Part shown: positions 26,656-34,958 of the stretch, in pieces
How positions within the stretch are numbered: the stretch's first letter is position 1
Layout: each line of letters starts with the position of its first letter
Origin: Microbacterium sp. 1.5R
GTDB lineage: Bacteria > Actinomycetota > Actinomycetes > Actinomycetales > Microbacteriaceae
Assembly: GCF_001889265.1 (NCBI RefSeq)
Contig: NZ_CP018151.1
Coordinates: forward strand, 1,054,001 to 1,118,000
Length of the DNA stretch: 64,000 nt
Direction of reading: 5' to 3'
Made by a program: the position numbers and the translations under genes
Notes under the pieces: generated by a model
Told to the model about the DNA's origin: nothing
Seen by the model: the letters and a program-made list of their open reading frames with translations, nothing else
The model's database searches: none

Positions 26656-26718
26656 CGCGAAGGCGGGACGTCAGAGACGAACCCATGGCTGAGTGGTCTC
26701 CGGCATCCCGCCTTCGCG
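26656..26718. terminator. 13-bp inverted repeat with long loop between convergent genes
   Basis: CGCGAAGGCGGGA (26656-26668) and TCCCGCCTTCGCG (26706-26718) are perfectly complementary across a 37-base loop. The position between the convergent pckG and ABC exporter genes fits a bidirectional terminator; the long loop is unusual. Confidence 0.5.
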
Positions 26719-26759
26719 TACTTCTCCCGCGCTGACCGCGTGCGCCCCTGCCGCGACGC

Positions 26760-28643
26760 TCAGGCGAGCAGCTGGTGCCGAGCCAGGTCGCGATAGAGCG
26801 GCGTCGACTCGATCAGCTCGGCGTGAGTGCCCTGACCGACCACTGCGCCGTCCTGCAGCACGACGATGAGATCGCTGTCGACGACGGTCGACAGTCGATG
26901 AGCGATCACGATGAGGGTGCGATCGGTCGAGACCGCGTCGATGGCCTCGCGCATGCGCTGCTCGTTCACGCCGTCGAGCGACGAGGTCGACTCGTCGAGC
27001 AGCAGGATCGGTGCGTCGGTGAGCAGCGCGCGGGCGATCGCGAGACGCTGGCGTTCTCCTCCCGAGAGCATCACGCCGTCTTCGCCGACGGGGGCATCGA
27101 GACGCAGCGGATCGCGATCGAGCACGTCGCCCAGGTTCACCGCGCGCAGCACCTGTTCGCAGGCCGCATCCGAGGCATCCGGCGAGGCGAGACGCAGGTT
27201 GTCGCCGAGCGTGCCGGCGAGGGTGGGGGCGTCCTGCTCGACGTAGCCGAACTGCGCGCGCAGCTCGTCGCGCGGGTAGGTGCGCGAGTCGTGGCCGTAG
27301 AGGCGGATCGAACCGCCCGTCGGGTCGTAGAAGCGCTCCACGAGCGAGAGGATCGTGCTCTTGCCGGCACCGCTGGGCCCGACGAGTGCGACGCGCGCAC
27401 CTCGGGGCACCGCGAACGAGACGCCGCGCAGCACCTCGCGCTCGGCCACGGCGGCCGAGTCGTCGGTCGGTTCGAGGTGCGCGTCGGCCAGAAGCGTCTG
27501 CGCCTCCTTCGCGGCGGCGAGGCGAGCGGCGACCACGTTCTCGGGATAGCGGAAGCGCACGTCACGGAACTCGATCGCCGGAGCGAGGGGGTCTGCCGCA
27601 TCGCGGGGGACGGATGCGGCGATCTCGGCGTCGTGCTGGGTCTCCGTCGGCAGGTTCAGCACCTCCTGGATGCGGCCGAGGGCGCCGAGTGCCTGGTTCA
27701 CCGAGGTGATCGCCCCGAAGGTGGTGGCGAGCGGCATCACGAGCATGAACAGGAACAGGATGAACGTGATCAGCGAGGCGATCGTGATCGTGCCGGCCGC
27801 GACCCGGAAGCCGCCGACGCCCAGCACCACCAGGAGCGACACCTGCAGTGCGACTCCGGCGATGGGGACCACGAGCGACGAGATCTTGGCGATCCGCACC
27901 CCGATGCCGTAGGCCTCCGAGGCGAGCGCCGACACGGTCTCGGTCTCGCGCTCGGTGGCTCCCGAGGCGCGCACGGTGCGGATCGAGCCGACGGCGCGCT
28001 CGACCCCGGAGGCGAGTTCGCCGACCTTCTCCTGCTGAGCGGTGGACGCGGTGCGGATGCGGCCGCTGAGCGCCGTGACGACGACGACCGAGGCTCCGAT
28101 CACGACGACGATGAGCAGCAGCAGGACCGGGTCGATCACGAGCATGGCGATCAGCGCGCCGAGGAAGAGGATCGCGCTGCCGACGGCATCCGCCAGTCCC
28201 TGGGTGAGCACGGCGTAGAGCAGTGTCGTGTCGGTGCCCACGCGCGAGACGAGGTCTCCGGTCCGGCGGGCGTCGAACTCGCTGATGGGCAGGTGAAGGA
28301 TGCGCGAGATCAGCTTGCGACGGCTCGAGTACACGACCGCGGTGCCGGTGCGCTGCAGCAGATAGTGCTGGTAGCCGGAGATGATCGACGACACGATCAC
28401 GAGACCGACGAGGACCCACACCAGGATCCCGAGGCCCTGGTCGGACTGCACGGCTTCGATGAGCTGCCCGACCAGCAGCGGTTGCGCGAGCGAGGTGGCC
28501 GCCCCGAAGACGCTGAGCACAGCGACGACGATGAGCGTGCGCCTGTGCTCGAAGAGGAAGGGGAGGAGCTGGCGGAAAGTGGCGCGCGGGCCGTCGTAGT
28601 GCGCGCCGCGTCCGCGTCGGCGTGATGTCGCCGTGCTGGACAT
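26760..28643 (-). CDS. ABC exporter half-transporter (fused TMD-NBD)
   Basis: A 627-residue type IV ABC exporter. Residues about 25-330 contain six membrane helices; about 345-627 form the ATPase, with Walker A GPSGAGKST, signature MLSGGERQR and Walker B ILLLDEST, then the H-loop in VIAHRLSTV. It should work as a homodimer exporting a lipid, peptide or drug; the substrate is unknown. The NBD carries an unusual charged insert before Walker A (ARLAAAKEAQTLLADAHLEPTDD is the region). A tiny HTH gene lies 78 bases upstream on the same strand and is probably co-transcribed. Confidence 0.9.
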   Translation of the reverse strand: MSSTATSRRRGRGAHYDGPRATFRQLLPFLFEHRRTLIVVAVLSVFGAATSLAQPLLVGQLIEAVQSDQGLGILVWVLVGLVIVSSIISGYQHYLLQRTGTAVVYSSRRKLISRILHLPISEFDARRTGDLVSRVGTDTTLLYAVLTQGLADAVGSAILFLGALIAMLVIDPVLLLLIVVVIGASVVVVTALSGRIRTASTAQQEKVGELASGVERAVGSIRTVRASGATERETETVSALASEAYGIGVRIAKISSLVVPIAGVALQVSLLVVLGVGGFRVAAGTITIASLITFILFLFMLVMPLATTFGAITSVNQALGALGRIQEVLNLPTETQHDAEIAASVPRDAADPLAPAIEFRDVRFRYPENVVAARLAAAKEAQTLLADAHLEPTDDSAAVAEREVLRGVSFAVPRGARVALVGPSGAGKSTILSLVERFYDPTGGSIRLYGHDSRTYPRDELRAQFGYVEQDAPTLAGTLGDNLRLASPDASDAACEQVLRAVNLGDVLDRDPLRLDAPVGEDGVMLSGGERQRLAIARALLTDAPILLLDESTSSLDGVNEQRMREAIDAVSTDRTLIVIAHRLSTVVDSDLIVVLQDGAVVGQGTHAELIESTPLYRDLARHQLLA

Positions 28644-28721
28644 GCGGGACCTCGTTCTGAAAGGGGGTAGTTCGACCGTACTTCGTGTGCGGGCGGATCC
28701 TGTGGATGGGCTGTATGAGTG

Positions 28722-28928
28722 TCAGTGCCTGCCGAAACGGCGGTGCGCCGCCTGCTTCGAGACGCCGAGGGAGCTCGCGATCGCCTGCCAGGAATAGCCG
28801 AGATTGCGCGCCCGTCGCACCTGTGTCTCCTCGGCCCTGGCCAGCTCGCTGCGCAGAGCGGCGAGGCGGTGGAGCTCCGAGAGCGGCTCGCCGGCGTCAT
28901 CCTGTGCGATGGCGGTCTTCATGGTCAT
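28722..28928 (-). CDS. Small helix-turn-helix protein (68 residues)
   Basis: A 68-residue protein: an N-terminal coiled-coil-like helix (LHRLAALRSELARAEETQVRRAR) and a C-terminal helix-turn-helix (SWQAIASSLGVSKQAAHRRF) ending in a basic tail. Similar one-domain proteins are common in actinobacteria and usually of unknown function. GGAGG stands six bases before the ATG. Its promoter is covered by two identical inverted repeats, so autoregulation is likely, and the ABC exporter downstream would be controlled with it. Too short for a ligand-binding domain; it may read a partner or act constitutively. Confidence 0.75.
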   Translation of the reverse strand: MTMKTAIAQDDAGEPLSELHRLAALRSELARAEETQVRRARNLGYSWQAIASSLGVSKQAAHRRFGRH

Positions 28929-28941
28929 GGGGAACCTCCTG

Positions 28942-28987
28942 CGTCAATACTTGTTGACGATCGCCCCCTTGTCAACATGCATTGACG
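28942..28987 (-). promoter_or_regulatory. Promoter with twin GTCAA-N6-TTGAC inverted repeats
   Basis: On the minus strand TTGACA (28970-28975) and AAGTAT (28947-28952), 17 bases apart, form a promoter for the HTH gene. Two copies of GTCAA-N6-TTGAC overlap it: one at 28943-28958 over the -10, one at 28971-28986 over the -35, 28 bases centre to centre. The second copy also lies 35 bases before the divergent S66 peptidase start. Confidence 0.65.
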
Positions 28988-29020
28988 TTATCTCGGTGCT
29001 CAGGATGCGAGACTGGGCCG

Positions 29021-30052
29021 ATGCTGTCCGCATCGAAACCCGTGCCCGGCGACCGCGTCGCCGTCCTGTCGCCCGCCTTCGCCGCGCCCGCGGTCGCGCC
29101 CGAGCTCCACGAGCAGGCGCTCAGCCGACTCGAGCAGCTGACCGGACTGATCCCGGTCGAGTATCCGACCACGCGGCAGCTCGATGCGAGTCCTGAAGCC
29201 CGGGCCGCCGACGTGAACGCGGCCTTCGCCGACCCGAGCATCCGGGCGATCCTGGCGACGATCGGCGGGGACGACCAGATCCTGGTGGTGCCGCACCTCG
29301 ACGCCGCGCTCGCCCAGGCCGACCCGAAGCCGTTCCTCGGCTACAGCGACAACACCAACATCCTCAACTGGCTGTGGAGCCTCGGGATCCGCGGCTACTA
29401 CGGCGGATCCACGGCCGTGCATCTCGGTCCGGGGCCCGCGGTCGACGACGTGCATCTGCGGTCGCTGCGCGCGGCGCTGCTCGACGGCGGCACGGTCGAG
29501 ATCACGGAGCCCGGAGAGTCGGAAGATGTGGGGAGGCGCTGGACGGACCCGCGCGCTCTCAGCGAATACGGCGATCGGGTCGCGACCGAGGACTGGACCT
29601 GGTCGGGTCCGGCTGTCCGCGTCGAAGGTCGCACCTGGGGCGGCTGCCTCGAGGTCGTCGATCAGCTCGCGCTCGCCGACAGGCTGCCCTCGGCATACGA
29701 CCTGCGCGGCGGGATCCTGCTGCTCGAGACCAGCGAAGAGCGTCCGCCGGCGAGCTGGGTGGCGCGATGGATGCGCGGGCTGGGCGAGCGCGGCATCCTC
29801 GATGTGGTCGCGGGAGTGGTCGTCGCGCGTCCGCCCGTGAGCGATTTCGAGTTCCTCCCCTCGTCGACCGAGGCAGACGCGCTGCGCGCCGCGCAACGGG
29901 ATGCGGTGATCGAGACGGTCTCGCGGTACAACCCCGACGCGGTGGTCTGCGTCGGGGTGCCTTTCGGCCACACGCGGCCGCAGTGGATCGTCCCGTTCGG
30001 CGGCACGATGGTGCTCGACGGCTCGACGCGCACCGTCCATGCCGCCTACTGA
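29021..30052 (+). CDS. S66-family peptidase (MccF / LD-carboxypeptidase type)
   Basis: A 343-residue Ser peptidase of family S66. The Ser-Glu-His triad is visible as Ser109 in GYSDNTN, Glu236 in LLETSEE and His317 in PFGHTRPQ. Known members trim murein tetrapeptides (LD-carboxypeptidase) or, like MccF, cleave the amide bond of microcin C and related aminoacyl nucleotides. The GRVAVLSP-type opening and the long Trp-rich central region are closer to MccF-like proteins, by eye only. The ATG at 29021 has GAGACT six bases upstream and no clear ribosome site. It shares its control region with the HTH gene and ABC exporter. Confidence 0.85.
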   Translation: MLSASKPVPGDRVAVLSPAFAAPAVAPELHEQALSRLEQLTGLIPVEYPTTRQLDASPEARAADVNAAFADPSIRAILATIGGDDQILVVPHLDAALAQADPKPFLGYSDNTNILNWLWSLGIRGYYGGSTAVHLGPGPAVDDVHLRSLRAALLDGGTVEITEPGESEDVGRRWTDPRALSEYGDRVATEDWTWSGPAVRVEGRTWGGCLEVVDQLALADRLPSAYDLRGGILLLETSEERPPASWVARWMRGLGERGILDVVAGVVVARPPVSDFEFLPSSTEADALRAAQRDAVIETVSRYNPDAVVCVGVPFGHTRPQWIVPFGGTMVLDGSTRTVHAAY

Positions 30053-30062
30053 CAGCCGGACG

Positions 30063-30101
30063 ACGAAGGGCGGCACCTCCCGAGGAGATGCCGCCCTTCG
30101 T
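30063..30101. terminator. Bidirectional terminator
   Basis: ACGAAGGGCGGCA (30063-30075) pairs perfectly with TGCCGCCCTTCGT (30089-30101). It lies between the convergent S66 peptidase and transporter genes. Confidence 0.8.
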
Positions 30102-30114
30102 GTGGACGAGCGCG

Positions 30115-31575
30115 TCAGAGTTCGACGGCGGCCGCGACTCCGAGATCCGATTCGTAGTCGTTGTCCTTGGTCTCCTTCGACAGCAGGAGCGCGATGAAGG
30201 TCAGCACGCCCATCGCCGACAGGTACAGTCCCACCAGCCACGGAGCGCCGTCGCCGAGCTCCCAGAGCCAGAGCGCGATGAGCGGAGCGACGGCTGCGCC
30301 GAGGATCGACGAGACGTTGTAGGAGATCGCGGATCCCGTGTAGCGGACGTTCGTCGGGAAGAGCTCGGGCAGCAGCGCTCCCATCGGACCGAACGTCGCG
30401 CCCATGAGCATGAACCCGAACACGAGGAACGCCTGCGCGAGGGCGCCCGTGAACTTCGGGTCCATCGCGGGGAGCAGGAACGCATTGAACGTGAAGCCGA
30501 ACACGATGATGAGCCCGGTGACCCACAGCAGCAGCTTGCGACGCCCGATCGTGTCGGCGATGGGACCGGAGAGCAGGGTGAAGATGCCGAAGAACACGAC
30601 GCCGACGATCTGCATGAGCACGAAGTCCGTGTAGGCGAACCCGAGTCCCGGATAGAACTGCGCGGCGAAAGCCGACGCGTCGAAGTCCTTGCCCGTCGCC
30701 TCGGCAGCGGCCTGAGCGGCGGCGGACGCCGTCTCGAGCGTGGCCGGCTTCGTGCCGTACGCCAGGGTGAAGTTGGTCATCAGGTAGAACAGCACGTACG
30801 TCGCCAGCATGATGAACGTGCCGAGGATCAGCTGCTTCCAGTGGTGGCGGAACACGGTCGCGAGGGGCAGCTTGCGGATCGCGCCCTTCTTCTCGGCCTT
30901 CTTGAAGGTGTCGGACTCGACGAGCTTCAGACGCACCCACAGGCCGATGATGACCATGACGGCCGAGAACAGGAACGGGATGCGCCAGCCCCACGACAGG
31001 AAGGCCTCGGACTTCAGTGCGGGGTTGTCGGCGTGGGGAAGCAGCCAGTTGATGCCGAGGAAGAGGAAGTTGGCGATGATGAAGCCGAGCGGCGCGCCCA
31101 GCTGCGGGAACGTGCCGTACCAGGCGCGCTTGCCGGCCGGAGCGTTCTCGGTGGCGACCAGCGCGGCACCCGACCACTCGCCGCCGAGGGCGAAGCCCTG
31201 AGCGAGGCGCAGGATCAGCAGCAGCAGTGCCGCCCACCAGCCGATCTGCTGGAACGTGGGAAGGAGGCCGATGATGAAGGTCGCGATGCCCATCGTGAGC
31301 AGCGAGGCGACGAGCGTCGCCTTGCGTCCGAACTTGTCGCCGAAGTGGCCGAAGACGACCGCGCCGATGGGGCGGGCGACCATGGCGGCGCCGAACACGG
31401 CGAACGATGACAGCAGCGACGTGGTGTCGTTGCCGGTGGGGAAGAACAGCACGGGGAACACGAGCACGGCCGCTGTCGCATAGGCGTAGAAGTCGTAGAA
31501 CTCGATCGTGGTGCCGACCAGGCTCGCCGTGATGACACGCGAACGCGGGTTCGCGGGGGCGGTGGACGTACTCAT
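30115..31575 (-). CDS. MFS transporter, metabolite:H+ symporter (MHS) family
   Basis: A 486-residue 12-helix transporter. It begins with RVITASLVGTTIEFYDFYAY, a hallmark of the MHS family (ProP, ShiA, KgtP), and has the GHFGDKFGRK loop 2-3 motif and RLAQGFALGGEWSGA. The family imports organic acids, osmolytes or shikimate with protons; substrate unresolved. AAGGAG precedes the ATG at 31575; the frame remains open far upstream, antisense to the phosphoesterase gene, but that part is not protein-like for this family. Monocistronic, ending at a shared terminator. Confidence 0.9.
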   Translation of the reverse strand: MSTSTAPANPRSRVITASLVGTTIEFYDFYAYATAAVLVFPVLFFPTGNDTTSLLSSFAVFGAAMVARPIGAVVFGHFGDKFGRKATLVASLLTMGIATFIIGLLPTFQQIGWWAALLLLILRLAQGFALGGEWSGAALVATENAPAGKRAWYGTFPQLGAPLGFIIANFLFLGINWLLPHADNPALKSEAFLSWGWRIPFLFSAVMVIIGLWVRLKLVESDTFKKAEKKGAIRKLPLATVFRHHWKQLILGTFIMLATYVLFYLMTNFTLAYGTKPATLETASAAAQAAAEATGKDFDASAFAAQFYPGLGFAYTDFVLMQIVGVVFFGIFTLLSGPIADTIGRRKLLLWVTGLIIVFGFTFNAFLLPAMDPKFTGALAQAFLVFGFMLMGATFGPMGALLPELFPTNVRYTGSAISYNVSSILGAAVAPLIALWLWELGDGAPWLVGLYLSAMGVLTFIALLLSKETKDNDYESDLGVAAAVEL

Positions 31576-31722
31576 ACAGCTCCTTAGATCCATGGCCCGG
31601 TATACCAAGGCACCGAGAGATCCTACGCCTTCCTGAGCGTTTGCTGGGTGCGTGTGACATCCCGCTGGATCGCGTGCGTAGAGTCGGAGGCGGATGCCCG
31701 TGCCCACCCGAGACGGAGAACC

Positions 31723-32220
31723 GTGACGACGAGACTGCTGCTGATCGCCGATACGCATGTGCCCGCCCGTGCGAAGCGATTGCCCGACGCGGTGCTGCGA
31801 GCGGTCGACGACGCCGACATCGTCGTGCACGCGGGGGACTGGATCGACCTCGCGACGTTGGATCTGATCGAGTCCCGGTCGCGGCTGCTCGTCGGCGTCC
31901 ACGGGAACAACGACGGCCCCGCGCTGCGAGAGCGACTGCCCGAGATCGCACGGCTGACGGTCGAGGACGTCGAGGTCGCCGTGGTGCACGAGACCGGACC
32001 GAAGCAGCGGCGCGAGGAGCGGATGGATGCGGCGTTCTCGGGCGTCGACCTGCTCGTGTTCGGCCACTCCCACATCCCGTGGGACACCGTCGCCCCATCC
32101 GGGATGCGCCTGCTGAACCCGGGGTCGCCGACCGACCGCCGCAGGCAGCCCGTCTGCACGATGATGTCGGTCGCGATCGACGGCGAACGGGTCGACGCCA
32201 CGCTGGTGCCGCTCGCATGA
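31723..32220 (+). CDS. YfcE/MJ0936-type metallophosphoesterase
   Basis: A 165-residue calcineurin-like phosphoesterase. All metal-binding motifs are seen: IADTH near the start, HAGDW, HGNND and FGHSHIP, then LLNPGSPTDRR. Small enzymes of this group hydrolyse phosphodiesters in vitro; their natural substrates are mostly unknown. The GTG at 31723 follows CGGAGA; an in-frame GTG further upstream (31648) would add non-conserved residues. Its stop overlaps the start of the next gene (ATGA), so the two are translationally coupled. Confidence 0.88.
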   Translation: MTTRLLLIADTHVPARAKRLPDAVLRAVDDADIVVHAGDWIDLATLDLIESRSRLLVGVHGNNDGPALRERLPEIARLTVEDVEVAVVHETGPKQRREERMDAAFSGVDLLVFGHSHIPWDTVAPSGMRLLNPGSPTDRRRQPVCTMMSVAIDGERVDATLVPLA

Positions 32221-32738
32221 CCACCGCACCTCGCGCGGGTAACGACATCGAGGTTCCCGCGGCGTACCGCGCCCCGATGCGATCGCGCGACGACGGGGTG
32301 CGCGAGGGGCTCGCGGTCGAGCGCGCGCTGCGGATCGGGGTCTGCGGAGTGGGAGGTCGCCTCGACCGCATCCCGGAGTCGCCGGCCGACGCGCTCGCCG
32401 CAGTCGATGCCGCCTTCGGTGAGCGGGCGGCGCGCAGGCTCGAGAGGTTCTCCTCGGTTTCCGAGGGGTCGTTCGTCTGGACGCGCGACGTCGACGGACT
32501 GCTGTGGCTCGGCCGGATCGCCGGGCCCTGGCGCTACGACGCGTCGGGCGAAGCCCGTGCAGTCGACCTCGTGCACGTGCGCGCGTGCGACTGGCTCGAT
32601 CGTCCGGTGGAGCCGGCCGCGGTGCCGTCCGGCGTGCACGAGTCGTTCGCGCGGGGCGGTCGCAACTGGCAGAGCATCACCCGGGCCGACGCCGCGCACC
32701 TCACCGCGGCCGTCTGGAAGTCCCGCCGCAGCGGGTGA
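32217..32738 (+). CDS. Protein of unknown function
   Basis: A 173-residue soluble protein, not recognised. It is rich in Arg and Asp with paired Trp residues (GLLWLGRIAGPWRYD; RACDWLDRPVEP), which hints at a compact beta-rich fold. No signal peptide, membrane helix or metal motif is seen. The ATG overlaps the stop of the phosphoesterase gene by four bases, so it is made with that enzyme and may assist it. The end is convergent with the HNH gene, nine bases apart. Confidence 0.7.
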   Translation: MTTAPRAGNDIEVPAAYRAPMRSRDDGVREGLAVERALRIGVCGVGGRLDRIPESPADALAAVDAAFGERAARRLERFSSVSEGSFVWTRDVDGLLWLGRIAGPWRYDASGEARAVDLVHVRACDWLDRPVEPAAVPSGVHESFARGGRNWQSITRADAAHLTAAVWKSRRSG

Positions 32739-32747
32739 CGGGCCCGA

Positions 32748-33113
32748 TCAGTCGGTCGGGCGCAGGTCACGGAGAATGGCGTCATACCGGCTGAGGAAAG
32801 CGCGCTCGTCGAGTCGCTTGCGTCGGAGCCACGACGTGACCTCGTCGTTGCGCTTGCTCGCGTTGCAGGACCCGCACGCGGGCACCACGTTCTCGACGGT
32901 GTAGCGACCGCCGCGGGAGATCGGCATCACGCAGTCGCGTTGGAGCGCGATCTCGCCCGCTCCGCAGTACGCACATCCGCCCCAGGCCTCCTGCAGCGAG
33001 GCCCACTGCTCGGCGGTGAGGTCGTTGTCCGCTCTGGCCACCCGGCCCCGGCGCCGCTTCGCATGACGGGCGCGCGCAGCGGGCGTGGGGGTGGAGAATC
33101 TTCGGCGCGGCAC
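32748..33113 (-). CDS. HNH endonuclease-domain protein
   Basis: A 121-residue stand-alone HNH nuclease. The zinc pairs are CAYCG and CGSCN, with the catalytic-region CVMPISRGGRYTVENVVPAC between them and the Lys-rich SKRNDEV after. The N-terminus is very basic (residues 2-30), suited to nucleic-acid binding. The GTG at 33113 is chosen because TACCGT stands exactly six bases before it; a GTG at 33119 is the alternative. It lies 37 bases behind the beta-galactosidase gene but seems to have its own promoter. Small HNH proteins like this act in restriction, recombination or RNA processing; its role here is unknown. Confidence 0.8.
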   Translation of the reverse strand: MPRRRFSTPTPAARARHAKRRRGRVARADNDLTAEQWASLQEAWGGCAYCGAGEIALQRDCVMPISRGGRYTVENVVPACGSCNASKRNDEVTSWLRRKRLDERAFLSRYDAILRDLRPTD

Positions 33114-33119
33114 AGACAC

Positions 33120-33125
33120 ACGGTA
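33120..33125 (-). promoter_or_regulatory. Predicted -10 box of a leaderless promoter (HNH gene)
   Basis: TACCGT, six bases, then GTG. It decides between two GTG candidates six bases apart. Confidence 0.45.
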
Positions 33126-33150
33126 CTGGGCGGATGCCCGTGCCTGTGAT

Positions 33151-34893
33151 CTATTCCTCGGTGTCGCCGAGAGCGAGCGCCGGCACGAAGTCGGCCGTGG
33201 GCGCGAGCAGCTGCTCCAACTCGAGCACGATGAGCCGGTTGTCTCCCGCTCGCGTCGCCGGGGCCGGCACGAAGAGGGTGCGCTGCGGCCCGTTGCGCCA
33301 GTACCGTCCGAGGAAGAACCCGTTGACGAACGCATAGCCCTTGCTCCAGGCAACGGTGTCGAGGAACAGGTCGGCGGCGGAGTCGAGCGCGAAGTCTGCG
33401 ACCCACGCAGAGGGTGTGCTTCCCGGGCCGCTCGACGTGTTCCCGCCGCTGAAGCCGATCTCCGCCGCGATCCCTGCGACGTCCAGCGCGGTCGAGTGCC
33501 AGTCGGTCAGCGGCGTGCCGTCGAGGGCAGGAGCGCCGATCAGACCCTTCTGCTCGCCGAGTCGGTGGTCGTAGTTCACGCGGCCGCCCTCCTCGACGAG
33601 GATGCTGAGCGTCCGTCCCGCGGGAATCCGCAGGGAACGGTCATGACGGGTGCGGGAGAGCGTGCCGACGGGCTGGCCGTCGACGCTCACCCAGGCGAGG
33701 TCGCGCACCTCGTCGAGCACGAGCTGACCGCCGCGACCTTCGGGAAGCTCGACGTCGTAGCGGACCAGAGCGCTCAGGTGCTCCAGCTCGTCGAATGTCC
33801 GCGGAACTGCGGATGCGGGCGTCGATGCCGCGGCATCCGTCCATGATCCCGCCGGCTTCAGCGGCACGGAGAAGACCGGTGCCGCGGTGGCCGCGGCGGG
33901 CAGCTCGTCGGGGACGGGCGCGTACTTCGCGATGACGTCGCGGAAGGCGAAGAACTTCGCGGTCGGGTTGCCGGCCTCGTCGAGAGGCGCGTCGTAGTCG
34001 TATGACGTGACGATCGGCAGGTAACGGCCCTTGTGGTTGGCACCGTTCGTGAGACCGAAGTTCGTGCCGCCGTGGAACATGTAGATGTTCACCGAGGCCC
34101 CCGCGGCCAGCAGTTCGTCGAGATCGGCGGCGGCGGTGTCCACGTCGGTCGTGTGATGCACGCCGCCCCACCAGTCGAACCAGCCGTCCCAGAACTCGGA
34201 GCACATCAGGGGACCGGTGGGCTGGTGGGAGCGCAGGGTGGCGAGGCGCTCGGCGCTGCGCGATCCGAAGGATCCGGTCTTGTGCAGCTCGGGGAGGCTG
34301 CCGTCTGCCAGCATCCGATCGGTCGGCTGGTCGACCGTGGTGAGGGGCACGGTGATACCGGCTTCTCGGGTGAGGGCGACGAGCGCCTCGAGGTAGTCCT
34401 TGTCCGAGCCGTACGCGCCGTACTCGTTCTCGATCTGCACGAGCACGACCGAGCCGCCACGGTCGATCTGCCGGGGCGCGACGATGTCGTAGACCCGGCG
34501 GAGGTAGTCGCTGACATCGGCGAGGAACGTCGGCTCGGAAGAGCGCAGCTCGCGCTCGCCCGCGGTGAGCCAGTTCGGCAGCCCGCCGTTGTGCCACTCG
34601 GCGCAGATGTAGGGGCCGGGCCGCACGATCGCATCCATGCCCTCCGCCTGGATCAGGTCGAGGAACCGGCCCAGGTCGTTCCAGCCCGTGGCATCCCACT
34701 CGCCGCGCCGAGGCTCGTGAGCGTTCCATGCGACGTAGGTCTCGATCGTGTTGAGTCCCATCAGACGGGCCTTGCGGATGCGGTCCTGCCACTGGTCGGG
34801 GTGCACCCGGAAGTAGTGGATGGCACCGGAGATCACCTGGTGGGGGAGCCCGGCGCGGAGGAAGTCTGTCTCGCCGATGGAGAAGGAGGTCAC
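33151..34893 (-). CDS. Beta-galactosidase, glycoside hydrolase family 35
   Basis: A 580-residue GH35 enzyme. The TIM barrel carries the acid/base Glu157 in QIENEYG and the nucleophile Glu233 in MCSEFWDGW; HYFRVHPDQW and RPGPYICAEW are further family segments. C-terminal beta-jelly-roll domains follow (FVNGFFLGRYW near the end). There is no signal peptide, so it hydrolyses imported galactosides in the cytoplasm. The GTG start follows a binding-protein gene by 65 bases within the LacI-controlled operon. Likely substrates are small beta-galactosides delivered by the ABC transporter. Confidence 0.93.
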   Translation of the reverse strand: MTSFSIGETDFLRAGLPHQVISGAIHYFRVHPDQWQDRIRKARLMGLNTIETYVAWNAHEPRRGEWDATGWNDLGRFLDLIQAEGMDAIVRPGPYICAEWHNGGLPNWLTAGERELRSSEPTFLADVSDYLRRVYDIVAPRQIDRGGSVVLVQIENEYGAYGSDKDYLEALVALTREAGITVPLTTVDQPTDRMLADGSLPELHKTGSFGSRSAERLATLRSHQPTGPLMCSEFWDGWFDWWGGVHHTTDVDTAAADLDELLAAGASVNIYMFHGGTNFGLTNGANHKGRYLPIVTSYDYDAPLDEAGNPTAKFFAFRDVIAKYAPVPDELPAAATAAPVFSVPLKPAGSWTDAAASTPASAVPRTFDELEHLSALVRYDVELPEGRGGQLVLDEVRDLAWVSVDGQPVGTLSRTRHDRSLRIPAGRTLSILVEEGGRVNYDHRLGEQKGLIGAPALDGTPLTDWHSTALDVAGIAAEIGFSGGNTSSGPGSTPSAWVADFALDSAADLFLDTVAWSKGYAFVNGFFLGRYWRNGPQRTLFVPAPATRAGDNRLIVLELEQLLAPTADFVPALALGDTEE

Positions 34894-34915
34894 GATGAGG
34901 TGCTTTCGATGGGGA

Positions 34916-34948
34916 GGGCCGGACGGAGAGCGAGTCCCCGTCCGGCCC
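34916..34948 (-). promoter_or_regulatory. 11-bp hairpin after the sugar-binding protein gene
   Basis: GGGCCGGACGG (34916-34926) pairs with CCGTCCGGCCC (34938-34948), eleven-base loop, ten bases past the binding-protein stop. Like the hairpin at 8168 it follows a binding-protein gene inside an operon, and probably acts as a partial terminator or 3' stabiliser. Confidence 0.65.
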
Positions 34949-34958
34949 GGACGTGCGA

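Noticed and set aside
28982..29008. TTGACG as -35 box for the S66 peptidase
   Set aside because: The only -10-like hexamer (GAGACT at 29009) would be 21 bases away, outside the workable range, so the -35 assignment is not supported.
29000..32371. A minus-strand open frame of more than 1100 codons across the S66 peptidase, transporter and phosphoesterase region
   Set aside because: It is antisense or out of frame to well-conserved genes and its product is Arg/Ala/Pro-rich low-complexity sequence, as GC-rich DNA commonly gives.
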